In this document: one piece after another, positions 1-7,025 of the stretch
Numbering within the stretch: the stretch's first letter is position 1
Layout: every line of letters begins with the position of its first letter
Assembly: GCA_031423755.1 (NCBI GenBank)
Contig: JANPGC010000226.1
Span: 1-22,721 of the forward strand
Source: JANMEX01 sp031423755
GTDB taxonomy: Bacteria; Pseudomonadota; Alphaproteobacteria; Rhizobiales; Rhizobiaceae
DNA: 22,721 nucleotides
Direction of reading: 5' to 3'
Translations under genes and position numbers: made by a program
Notes under the pieces: generated by a model
Seen by the model: only the letters and a program-made list of their open reading frames with translations
Told to the model about the DNA's origin: nothing
Database searches by the model: none

Positions 1-169
1 AGGGACACGGTGTCATGATCCGGGTCAACGTGGCAAAGGCCGGTGCTTTGGCGGTGGGGGGTCGGATTCCCACTGTGGGTGATGAGCCCTGAAAACAAAG
101 GCGCCAGATGCTGGAGCGATGCTTGCGACTACGGCGCGCGCGAAGGCATTGTCAGTGCAAACCCACCGG

Positions 170-230
170 ACAGGGTGTGTGGCGATGTCAAATGCTTATC
201 TACAGCCAAAGACAGGACCACACACCCTGT
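170..230. repeat. 13-bp perfect inverted repeat in valS leader
   Basis: ACAGGGTGTGTGG at 170-182 is the exact reverse complement of CCACACACCCTGT at 218-230, with 35 bases between. As RNA this would form a long stable stem. No T-run follows, so it does not look like an intrinsic terminator. It could be an operator, a leader-RNA structure or the remnant of a mobile repeat; nothing in the sequence decides between these. Confidence 0.7.
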
Positions 231-293
231 TTCCCAGTTCTTTGAAATGGCCAGACCGGCAACGGGGCGTGGCAATAACGAAGCGCGCACCAG

Positions 294-314
294 CCTTCCC
301 CGCGAGGGGGAAGG
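294..314. repeat. Compact GC-rich palindrome, REP-like
   Basis: CCTTCCCC (294-301) pairs with GGGGAAGG (307-314) over a five-base loop. Short palindromes of this C-rich/G-rich kind are scattered in intergenic regions of many Hyphomicrobiales genomes, so this is a candidate member of such a repeat family. Only one copy lies in the window, so family membership is an inference. Confidence 0.45.
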
Positions 315-330
315 ACGGACACCCAAATCA

Positions 331-359
331 TTGACTTGGCTCCCCCGTTCCGCTTTAGA
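331..359 (+). promoter_or_regulatory. Possible valS promoter
   Basis: TTGACT at 331-336 is followed 17 bases later by TTTAGA at 354-359. The -35 hexamer is good; the -10 is poor, as is common in alphaproteobacteria. It would give a leader of roughly 30 bases before the ATG at 394. This is a pattern match only. Confidence 0.3.
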
Positions 360-393
360 GCACGTAACCCCTCCCGGACATTTGAGACCAGAC

Positions 394-3393
394 ATGCTTG
401 AACCCAAATATGATTCCGCCGCCGTTGAACCACGCATTGCCAAGGCGTGGGATGACGCAGGCGCGTTCAAAGCCGGGGCAGGGGCAAAGCCGGGCGCGGA
501 TCCGTTCTCCATCGTGATCCCGCCGCCGAATGTCACCGGCTCGCTGCACATGGGCCATGCGCTGAACAATACCTTGCAGGATATTCTCGTCCGCTTCGAG
601 CGCATGCGCGGGCGTGATGTCCTCTGGCAGCCGGGCATGGACCATGCCGGCATTGCAACGCAAATGGTGGTCGAACGCCAGCTTGCGGCTTCGGGCACCA
701 ACGAGACGCGCCATACAATGGGCCGCGAGAAGTTTGTCGAGCGCATCTGGGAATGGAAGAAGGAGAGCGGCGGGCTGATCTTCAACCAGCTCAAGCGGCT
801 CGGCGCGAGCTGCGACTGGTCGCGCGAGAAATTCACCATGGGCGATCACGGCGAGGCCGGCGACCAGATGGTCGACGCGGTCACGCAGGTGTTCGTCCAG
901 CTCTACAATGAGGGCCTGATCTACAAGGACAAGCGGCTGGTCAATTGGGACACCAAGTTCGAGACCGCGATTTCCGACCTTGAAGTTGAGAACATCGAAG
1001 TCGATGGCCAGATGTGGCATTTCAAATACCCGCTCGCCGGTGGCGAGACCTATGAGTATGTCGAGAAGGACGCCGACGGCAACGTGACGCTGCGCGAATC
1101 CCGCGACTACATCTCCATCGCCACCACCCGCCCCGAAACCATGCTCGGCGACGGCGCGGTCGCCGTGCATCCGTCGGACGAGCGCTACGCGCCAATCTTT
1201 GGCAAGCTCTGCGAAATCCCGGTCGGCCCCAAGGAACACCGCCGCCTCATTCCAATCATCACAGATGAATATCCCGACCCGGACTTCGGCTCCGGCGCGG
1301 TGAAGATCACCGGTGCGCATGACCAGAATGACTATGGCGTCGCCAAGCGCAACAACATCCCGATGTACCGGCTAATGGACACCAAGGGCGCGATGCGGGC
1401 GGATGGCGCGGCTTATGCCGAGGCCGCTGCTCAAGCCCGCGCTCTTGTTGCGCAAGGCGGCCAGCCCGATGCCAACGCCGTCGATGCCATCAACCTCGTC
1501 CCCGACGAATACCGCGGCCTCGACCGGTTTGAAGCCCGCAAGCGCGTGGTCGCCGATATCGATGCTGATGGCTTGATGATCACCGTCGAAAACAAGAAGA
1601 TCATGCAGCCGTTCGGCGACCGCTCCGGCACGGTCATCGAGCCGATGCTGACCGATCAGTGGTATGTCAACGCCGAAGAACTCGCCAAACCTGCCATAGC
1701 CGCCGTGCGCGAGGGGCGGACCAAGCTCGTCCCCGAGAGTTGGGACAAGACCTATTATCAATGGATGGAAAACATCCAGCCTTGGTGCATTTCGCGCCAG
1801 CTCTGGTGGGGGCATCAGATACCGGTCTGGTATGGAGCCACCTACCATAAGTCGGCTGAAGTCCCATACACTCGGTTTGTTTATGACGGCGGCGTACACT
1901 TTTGTGCGCTTGATTTTGAAGATGCGCGAAAGCAAGCGCAAGCGTACTATGACGCGTCCGGGATCAAAGTTATTGTAGCTGGTGAAGCAAAAGACGCTTC
2001 GGATGCTTTTCAGCAAGCGATTGATACCGAAGCCTCTTTCGAAGACGAGCCGTACTATCTCTGGCGCGATCCCGACGTTCTCGACACATGGTTCTCCTCC
2101 GCCCTCTGGCCCTTCTCCACGCTCGGCTGGCCGGAGAAGACGCCGGAGCTTGCCCGCTATTACCAGACCGACGTTCTCGTCACCGGCTTTGACATCATCT
2201 TCTTTTGGGTCGCCCGGATGATGATGATGGGGCTGCATTTCATGAAGGACGAGGCGGGCAATCCCGTTGAGCCGTTCCACACCGTCTATGTCCACGCTCT
2301 GGTGCGCGACAAGAACGGGCAGAAAATGTCGAAGTCGAAGGGCAACGTCATCGACCCGCTTGAGCTGATCGACGAGTATGGCGCAGATTCGCTGCGCTTC
2401 ACACTGGCGATCATGGCCGCTCAAGGCCGCGACGTGAAGCTCGATCCGGCGCGTATCGCCGGCTACCGCAACTTTGGCACCAAGCTCTGGAACGCCACCC
2501 GTTTTGCCCAGATGAACGGCATGGCAGCGGACGCGAACTTCAAGCCGGAGAATGCCAAGCTGGCGGTCAACCGCTGGATCCTGACCGAACTCACCCGCGC
2601 CGCCAATGAAGTCACCGCAGCCATCACCAGCTACCGCTTCAACGACGCCGCCAGCGCGGCCTACAAATTCGTCTGGAACCAGCTCTGCGACTGGTATCTC
2701 GAACTTTTGAAGCCCGTGTTCATGGGCGACAATGATGGCGAAAAAGCCGAGGCGCAGGCCGTGCTTGCTCACGTCCTAGACGAGACCTACCGCCTGTTGC
2801 ACCCGTTCATGCCTTTCATGACCGAGGAGCTTTGGGCGCTGACCGCAGGCGAGGGCAATCCGCGCAAGACCTTGCTTTGCCATGCCGATTGGCCAACGCC
2901 GTCGTTCACTGACGAGGCCTCAGCAGGCGACATCAACTGGCTGATCGACCTCGTCTCAGGCATCCGTTCCGTCCGTTCGGAAATGAACGTGCCGCCATCG
3001 ACGCAAGCGCCGCTCGTCGCTGTCGGCGCAAACGCCTTGAGCCGCGAGCGCCTCGCCCGCCACGAGGCCGCCATCAAGCGCCTCGCCCGCGTCAGTGCAA
3101 TATCTGAAAGCGCGGAAGCGCCGGGCGCCTCAGCGCAAATCGTTGCAGGCGAGGCCACCATGTGCTTGCCGCTCGGCAGCCTGATTGACATTGACGCCGA
3201 GCGCGCCCGTCTCGCAAGGGAGATGGCGAAGATCGACGTGGAGCTGGCACGCATCAACGGCAAGCTCTCCAACGAGCGTTTCGTCGCCAACGCCAAAGAA
3301 GAAGTGGTGGCAGCAGAGCGCGCACGTCAGACGGAGCTCAATCTGGAAGCGGAAAAGGTCAATCTTGCGTTGCGCCGGATGGACGGCGGCTAA
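394..3393 (+). CDS. valS: Valine--tRNA ligase (ValS)
   Basis: Class I aminoacyl-tRNA synthetase that charges tRNA-Val with valine in the cytoplasm and edits mischarged threonine. The predicted protein is 999 aa. The HIGH motif reads HMGH at residues 52-55 and the KMSKS loop is at 644-648. The CP1 editing region contains the TTRPETMLGD signature. The C-terminal ~70 residues form the charged coiled coil typical of ValS. The start at 394 is chosen because family likeness begins there (MLEPKYD); the frame is open further upstream but without family features. The oddity is at residues about 483-556: the segment between the WWGHQIPVWYG and DVLDTWFSSALWPF motifs is much longer than I remember for ValS, and its codons are AT-richer than those of the rest of the gene. 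It has no tightly linked partner gene; the next gene is 356 bases downstream. The product is certain; only the start is slightly open. Confidence 0.97.
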   Translation: MLEPKYDSAAVEPRIAKAWDDAGAFKAGAGAKPGADPFSIVIPPPNVTGSLHMGHALNNTLQDILVRFERMRGRDVLWQPGMDHAGIATQMVVERQLAASGTNETRHTMGREKFVERIWEWKKESGGLIFNQLKRLGASCDWSREKFTMGDHGEAGDQMVDAVTQVFVQLYNEGLIYKDKRLVNWDTKFETAISDLEVENIEVDGQMWHFKYPLAGGETYEYVEKDADGNVTLRESRDYISIATTRPETMLGDGAVAVHPSDERYAPIFGKLCEIPVGPKEHRRLIPIITDEYPDPDFGSGAVKITGAHDQNDYGVAKRNNIPMYRLMDTKGAMRADGAAYAEAAAQARALVAQGGQPDANAVDAINLVPDEYRGLDRFEARKRVVADIDADGLMITVENKKIMQPFGDRSGTVIEPMLTDQWYVNAEELAKPAIAAVREGRTKLVPESWDKTYYQWMENIQPWCISRQLWWGHQIPVWYGATYHKSAEVPYTRFVYDGGVHFCALDFEDARKQAQAYYDASGIKVIVAGEAKDASDAFQQAIDTEASFEDEPYYLWRDPDVLDTWFSSALWPFSTLGWPEKTPELARYYQTDVLVTGFDIIFFWVARMMMMGLHFMKDEAGNPVEPFHTVYVHALVRDKNGQKMSKSKGNVIDPLELIDEYGADSLRFTLAIMAAQGRDVKLDPARIAGYRNFGTKLWNATRFAQMNGMAADANFKPENAKLAVNRWILTELTRAANEVTAAITSYRFNDAASAAYKFVWNQLCDWYLELLKPVFMGDNDGEKAEAQAVLAHVLDETYRLLHPFMPFMTEELWALTAGEGNPRKTLLCHADWPTPSFTDEASAGDINWLIDLVSGIRSVRSEMNVPPSTQAPLVAVGANALSRERLARHEAAIKRLARVSAISESAEAPGASAQIVAGEATMCLPLGSLIDIDAERARLAREMAKIDVELARINGKLSNERFVANAKEEVVAAERARQTELNLEAEKVNLALRRMDGG

Positions 3394-3749
3394 ACGAAAG
3401 ATTCGCGTCACGCTGCACCAAATCTGCATGCGCCGACCGGAATTGCGTTGCAATCTCTGCGAAGTTTGCCGTTTCAAGCGCTGGTTTCATATTGCTTGAC
3501 CGCTGTTGCCATTCCGCCACAGCGGGGGTTTGGCAATCAAGACAGCAAGTTGACGTAGCGTTTTCAATGAATAAGCATCCTTTTCGGCAGGGATTTTACC
3601 AAAAAGTCCAATTTTTCCCGTTAAATACGGCACCGCCGCCATTTTGCCGACACTTTACCGCCACGAAAACCGTTGCGCCCGTAAACAAATTTGCTACCAA
3701 GTTTGTGACACACCTCGGATCGGGTGATTTGGACTTTGGGGAGGCCTGT
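3394..3749 (+). other. Intergenic region valS to outer membrane gene
   Basis: No gene was recognised in these 356 bases on either strand. The notable structure is an interleaved set of complementary segments at 3495-3541. A weak promoter-like TTGACG lies at 3550-3555. The 3' part, from about 3590, is AT-richer and probably contains the promoter of the outer membrane protein gene at 3750, but no convincing -35/-10 pair was identified. Confidence 0.5.
3495..3541 (+). other. Candidate RNA pseudoknot
   Basis: Three pairs of complementary segments are interleaved. CTTGA (3495-3499) pairs with TCAAG (3537-3541). CCGCTG (3500-3505) pairs with CAGCGG (3520-3525). TTGCCA (3506-3511) pairs with TGGCAA (3531-3536). 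The left halves are contiguous. The first and third pairs together make an 11-bp stem with a six-base bulge, and the bulge is complementary to the loop, which is a pseudoknot topology. All pairings are perfect by eye. Function is unknown; it lies 102 bases after valS and well ahead of the next gene, with no T-run behind it. Confidence 0.4.
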
Positions 3750-4901
3750 ATGGCTCGCAGCATTCTGAAAATATCGGCTCTCGCATTCTTGGCGTCAGCC
3801 AGCGTCTTGTCCGCAGCGCAGGCTGGCGGCTTCTCGCGCGGCTCGGCAGACACCGACATCATATACGAAGAAGGCAATTTCAACCTTCGCGCCGGCGTGA
3901 CCATCGTCAACCCGACCCGCAAGATTACCGCAGGGTTCGCGCCTCTCGGTGGCTCGTTGGTCGGCACCAATTACACCGATACCTACGTGATCCCGTCAGC
4001 AGCCGTTAAGGTCAATCTGACCGACGATTTGCGTTGTGCCGGCACGCTTTCGCAGCCATACGGCGGCAGCGTTTCCTACGCAGTCCCATTCGGCACCTCT
4101 GCCAAGGTCTCCGAAAAGTTCGCCATCACCGAGACTGGCGTGAATTGCGGCTACAAGTTTGACCTGTCAAAGGGTCAGGTTTGGCTCTTGGGCGGCGTGT
4201 TCCTCGAATCATTTGATTATGACCTCGCGGCAGTTGGTGGCGCGATCAATGTAAACCTCAAATCCACCGAACCGGGCTTCCGGATTGGTGCCGCATATGC
4301 AATTCCGGAAATCGCCCTTCGCGCGGAATTGATGTACCGCTCGGCGACAACGCATGATGCCGTTGGCACCACCACGCGCCGTGCGCCGACAGGTGGTCCT
4401 CTTGATGGATTGCCGATAGGCGTGGCGCTTCCGATTGCAAGTGGTAATGGGAATCTTCCACAGAGTGTCGAGATGAAACTTCAGTCCGGCATCGCGCCCG
4501 GCTGGCTGGCTTTTGGCAGTGTCAAGTGGACTGACTGGTCTGTCACCGAAACACTTGATCTGACGATTGCTCCAGGCGTCGACCGCCAAAATCTCTACTT
4601 TTGGCGCGACGGTTGGACAGTCACCGGCGGCATCGGCCACGCCTTTACCGAGAAGCTCTCTGGTGCAGTCAGCCTGACTTGGGATCGCGGCGTTGGAACG
4701 GGCTTTGATCTTTCCAGCACCACATACACGCTCGGATCCGGCATTTCCTACAAGGATGACCTGGGCGGCGAAATGAAGTTCGGCGGCGGCCTTACTTACA
4801 TTTCGAGTGCTGCGGAAGACAAGTATCCAGGACCACTGAACACATCGGTTTCTTCCGGTTGGGCATGGGCCGTTGGTGCATCCTACAAGACGAAGTGGTA
4901 A
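3750..4901 (+). CDS. Outer membrane transport protein, OmpP1/FadL family
   Basis: Predicted 383-aa outer membrane beta-barrel of the FadL/OmpP1/TodX type, whose members let hydrophobic compounds such as long-chain fatty acids cross the outer membrane. The first ~25 residues are a signal peptide (MARSILK, a hydrophobic run, cleavage likely after AQA). The mature part is rich in alternating aromatic and polar strands, many of them G/W/Y-rich, and it ends in a C-terminal tryptophan (YKTKW), the usual barrel-assembly signal. The ATG at 3750 is chosen because GGGGAGG lies at 3738-3744 with ideal spacing and because the signal peptide starts there; the frame is open further upstream without protein-like content. 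It is a single-gene unit, closed by the terminator at 4924-4950. The substrate cannot be read from the sequence. Family assignment rests on overall resemblance to rhizobial members. Confidence 0.8.
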   Translation: MARSILKISALAFLASASVLSAAQAGGFSRGSADTDIIYEEGNFNLRAGVTIVNPTRKITAGFAPLGGSLVGTNYTDTYVIPSAAVKVNLTDDLRCAGTLSQPYGGSVSYAVPFGTSAKVSEKFAITETGVNCGYKFDLSKGQVWLLGGVFLESFDYDLAAVGGAINVNLKSTEPGFRIGAAYAIPEIALRAELMYRSATTHDAVGTTTRRAPTGGPLDGLPIGVALPIASGNGNLPQSVEMKLQSGIAPGWLAFGSVKWTDWSVTETLDLTIAPGVDRQNLYFWRDGWTVTGGIGHAFTEKLSGAVSLTWDRGVGTGFDLSSTTYTLGSGISYKDDLGGEMKFGGGLTYISSAAEDKYPGPLNTSVSSGWAWAVGASYKTKW

Positions 4902-4923
4902 ACCACTCTGCATAGTTTCAAGG

Positions 4924-4950
4924 CCGGGCTCATTGCCCGGCTTTTTTTTG
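4924..4950 (+). terminator. Rho-independent terminator of the outer membrane gene
   Basis: GCCGGGC (4924-4930) and GCCCGGC (4936-4942) form a 7-bp GC stem over a TCATT loop, followed directly by a run of eight T. It lies 23 bases after the stop codon. This is a textbook intrinsic terminator. Confidence 0.93.
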
Positions 4951-5214
4951 CCCTGCATTGCGCCGGCTTCGAGAAATGTGTCGATTGTGCAACACTCAAA
5001 TTGAATGAACAGAGTACCCCAGATTGAGGCCAAATTTGCCTACATCCCGCCACAAAACAGGTTCACTTCGAAACCAATCCAAAACCGTTCTCGTGTTTTA
5101 TGAAAACACTGAATGAGCGGACAGGGAAAACAAGGGATCGCTGAATCGTTTCGGAAACCGTCAAGCGTGAATTTTGCAATTCTGCCTCGGCCGGGACGTG
5201 TGATAAATGTTGAA
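4951..5214 (+). promoter_or_regulatory. exoR upstream region
   Basis: No gene was recognised. Two small palindromes could be regulator sites: GTGTTTT (5093-5099) with AAAACAC (5103-5109) around the trinucleotide ATG, and GTTTCGGAAAC (5148-5158). The region must contain the exoR promoter, but no convincing -35/-10 pair stands out. In Sinorhizobium exoR is known to be controlled by the ExoS/ChvI two-component system; whether either palindrome takes part is unknown. Confidence 0.4.
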
Positions 5215-6000
5215 ATGTTGACAGTAAGCTCAAAACGGGTTGTGACTTTGGCGTTGACGGCTGCACTTTTGGGCGCTCCCGCTGCCCGTGCTTTCGATTC
5301 AAACGAGGTGTCGGAAAAGTCCAGCCCGTTCGCCCTGTTCAAATTTGGCTTCAATTCGTACAAAAAGGGCAAGAAGGACGAAGCGGTCGAGGCTTACCGC
5401 TACGCGGCGGAAAAAGGCCATGCTGGCGCCCAGTGGAAGCTGGCGCGCATGTACGAGCAGGGCGACGGTGTTGCCGAGGACGACTATCAGGCGTTCAAAA
5501 TCTACGAGAAAATAGTGCGGCAAGGGATTGATCCGGTTTCACCGGACGGCTCCTATGTCTCCAGCGCACTCGTCGCACTGGCGCGTTATGTCCGCAATGG
5601 CATCAAGGGCACGCCCGTCGCGCCCAATCCGGCAGCGGCGCGCGATCTGTATGCACAGGCAGCGTGGAGCTTCCGCGACCCGGACGCGCAGTATGAGCTC
5701 GGCCAGATGTTCCTGACAGGCGACGGCGGGGGAGCGGACGTCAAGCAGGCGTTCAATCTTTTCCGTCTGTCGTCGGAAAAAGGACACGCCGGCGGAATGG
5801 CCATGTTCGGCGACCTTCTTTTCCAGAATGGCAAGACCGTCCGCGGCTTGGCAAGCCTCACGGCAGCGCTGCAGCGCAGCGCACCCAAGGACCGCAATTG
5901 GATAGCCTCGATGCAGGAGCAAGCCTTCGCGCTCGCCGGCGAGGCAGACCGTCGCACCGCAATGGCTCTGGCCGATGAAATGGCACGAAATGGGCAATAG
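5215..6000 (+). CDS. exoR: ExoR-like periplasmic Sel1-repeat regulator
   Basis: Predicted 261-aa secreted protein with Sel1-type (TPR-like) repeats. It begins with a signal peptide (hydrophobic run at residues 9-21, cleavage probably after ARA at about residue 26). It continues with FALFKFGFNSYKKGKKDEAV, which I recognise from rhizobial ExoR. Sel1 repeats are visible around residues 56-90 (AAEKGHAGAQWKLARMYEQG) and 150-200 (DAQYELGQMFLTGDGG, SSEKGHAGGMAMFGDL). In Sinorhizobium and Agrobacterium, ExoR is a periplasmic inhibitor that binds the sensor ExoS/ChvG. It controls succinoglycan production, motility, acid response and host association. The ATG at 5215 is preferred over an in-frame ATG at 5113 because it starts the signal peptide and gives the family length (~268 aa). 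No strong ribosome site precedes it. It is convergent with xth. The family call is strong; the symbol rests on remembered sequence and gene order. Confidence 0.8.
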   Translation: MLTVSSKRVVTLALTAALLGAPAARAFDSNEVSEKSSPFALFKFGFNSYKKGKKDEAVEAYRYAAEKGHAGAQWKLARMYEQGDGVAEDDYQAFKIYEKIVRQGIDPVSPDGSYVSSALVALARYVRNGIKGTPVAPNPAAARDLYAQAAWSFRDPDAQYELGQMFLTGDGGGADVKQAFNLFRLSSEKGHAGGMAMFGDLLFQNGKTVRGLASLTAALQRSAPKDRNWIASMQEQAFALAGEADRRTAMALADEMARNGQ

Positions 6001-6022
6001 CAGCGAATGCCGAATAGTTTAG

Positions 6023-6048
6023 AGCGGTCAGTCGCTTGAGCCGCTTTT
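6023..6048 (+). terminator. Possible terminator after exoR
   Basis: AGCGGTCA (6023-6030) can pair with TGAGCCGCT (6037-6045) with one bulged G, followed by a short T-run (6045-6048). It lies between the convergent exoR and xth. The bulge and short T-tract make it only moderately convincing. Confidence 0.5.
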
Positions 6049-6067
6049 CTGAATCGATTTCTATCCG

Positions 6068-6850
6068 CTAAAAATCCAACTCCACCAGCACCGGAACATG
6101 ATCTGACGGCTTTTCCCAACTGCGGACAGCTTTGTCGATCTCTGCGCTCCTGAACTGTTTCGCGGCCTCAGGTGAGAGCAGGATGTGGTCAATACGAATG
6201 CCATTGTTCTTTTGCCAGGCGCCGGCCTGATAATCCCAGAATGTGTAGGTCTTGGCGGCATCTGTGACGGATCGGATCGCATCGGTCATCCCAAGTGCCT
6301 TCATGCGCCGATACGCCTGCCGCGATTCGGGCTGGTAAAGCGCGTCACCTTCCCAGATCTTGGGATTGAAACAATCTTCCGGCTCAGGGATGACGTTATA
6401 GTCACCCGCCAAAACCAGCGGCTCTTCCAGCTCCAGCCGCGCTTTGGCGTGGGAAATGAGCCGGTCCATCCATCCGAGCTTGTACGGAAACTTCTCGGTG
6501 CCAAGCGGGTTGCCATTCGGCAGATAAATCGATGCGACCCGCACGACGCCGGACGTTGTCGAGAAGACGCCTTCAATATAGCGCGATTGAACATCATCTG
6601 CATCGCCCGGCAATCTGCGCACCACGTCGTCGAACTTCAGCTTGGAGAGGATTGCAACACCGTTAAATCCCTTCTGGCCGTGCGTTTCCACATTGTATCC
6701 GAGCGCCTCAATCTCAAGCCGCGGAAAATCCTCGTCGACAGATTTAATCTCCTGCAGGCAAACAATATCCGGCGCAGCGCTCTGCAGCCATTGCAGCAGG
6801 TTTTCGATGCGCGCCTTGATGCCGTTGATGTTCCACGTCGCGATTTTCAT
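6068..6850 (-). CDS. xth: Exodeoxyribonuclease III (AP endonuclease family)
   Basis: Predicted 260-aa enzyme of the exonuclease III/APE1 family (EEP fold). It cleaves DNA at abasic sites and removes 3' blocking groups in base excision repair. Active-site residues are all visible: N7 in TWNING, E34 in LQEIK, Y109 in YLPNG, D150 and N152 in GDYNV, D221 in RIDHIL, and the terminal D250-H251 pair in SDHVP. The length is normal for bacterial XthA. The ATG at 6850 is the natural start (MKIATWNINGIKARI). It is a single gene, convergent with exoR and divergent from the permease gene. Bacteria often carry two paralogues (xthA1, xthA2); which one this is cannot be decided here. Confidence 0.95.
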   Translation of the reverse strand: MKIATWNINGIKARIENLLQWLQSAAPDIVCLQEIKSVDEDFPRLEIEALGYNVETHGQKGFNGVAILSKLKFDDVVRRLPGDADDVQSRYIEGVFSTTSGVVRVASIYLPNGNPLGTEKFPYKLGWMDRLISHAKARLELEEPLVLAGDYNVIPEPEDCFNPKIWEGDALYQPESRQAYRRMKALGMTDAIRSVTDAAKTYTFWDYQAGAWQKNNGIRIDHILLSPEAAKQFRSAEIDKAVRSWEKPSDHVPVLVELDF

Positions 6851-7025
6851 GTCTCAAATCCATTATCTGCCCGCACTATTGCAGACCACTCGCCAATTCT
6901 CGAGCCGTTTTATGCACAGCTGTTTTTGACAAGCCAGATATTCGTGCCATTCTTTCCAGTGTGAAGCCGACTGGGAGGCGGCCTGCGAAACTGTGAAAAC
7001 AAGCAGTTCAACAAGGGGAACACAA
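6851..7025 (+). promoter_or_regulatory. Leader of the purine permease gene, possible riboswitch
   Basis: This is the divergent promoter region of xth and the permease gene. Close to the permease start are small complementary segments: GCCG (6966-6969) with CGGC (6979-6982), and AACTG (6989-6993) with CAGTT (7004-7008). The second is just ahead of the AGGGGAA ribosome site at 7014-7020. Purine permease genes in alphaproteobacteria are sometimes preceded by the xanthine-sensing NMT1 motif RNA. Whether this leader is one cannot be judged by eye. Confidence 0.3.

Larger units (their letters stand above)
1..393 (+). other. Leader region upstream of valS, no convincing gene
   Basis: No convincing gene was found. 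A plus-strand frame is open from base 3 to a TGA at 90-92 and could be the tail of an upstream gene cut by the window edge, but the peptide matches nothing I recognise. The reading frame of valS stays open back to about base 43, but the translated part before the ATG at 394 is low in family likeness and is best read as non-coding. The stretch holds a 13-bp inverted repeat (170-182 with 218-230), a compact palindrome (294-314) and a possible promoter for valS (331-359). Confidence 0.5.

Noticed and set aside
3..92. Open frame at the left edge as the tail of an upstream gene
   Set aside because: Only about 29 codons with no recognisable family; kept as a remark in the leader entry.
93..393. T-box leader for valS
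   Set aside because: No T-box consensus sequence was seen, and T-boxes are not expected in alphaproteobacteria.
1372..2772. Open frame of 466 codons on the minus strand within valS
   Set aside because: It lies fully within valS, whose protein motifs are intact.
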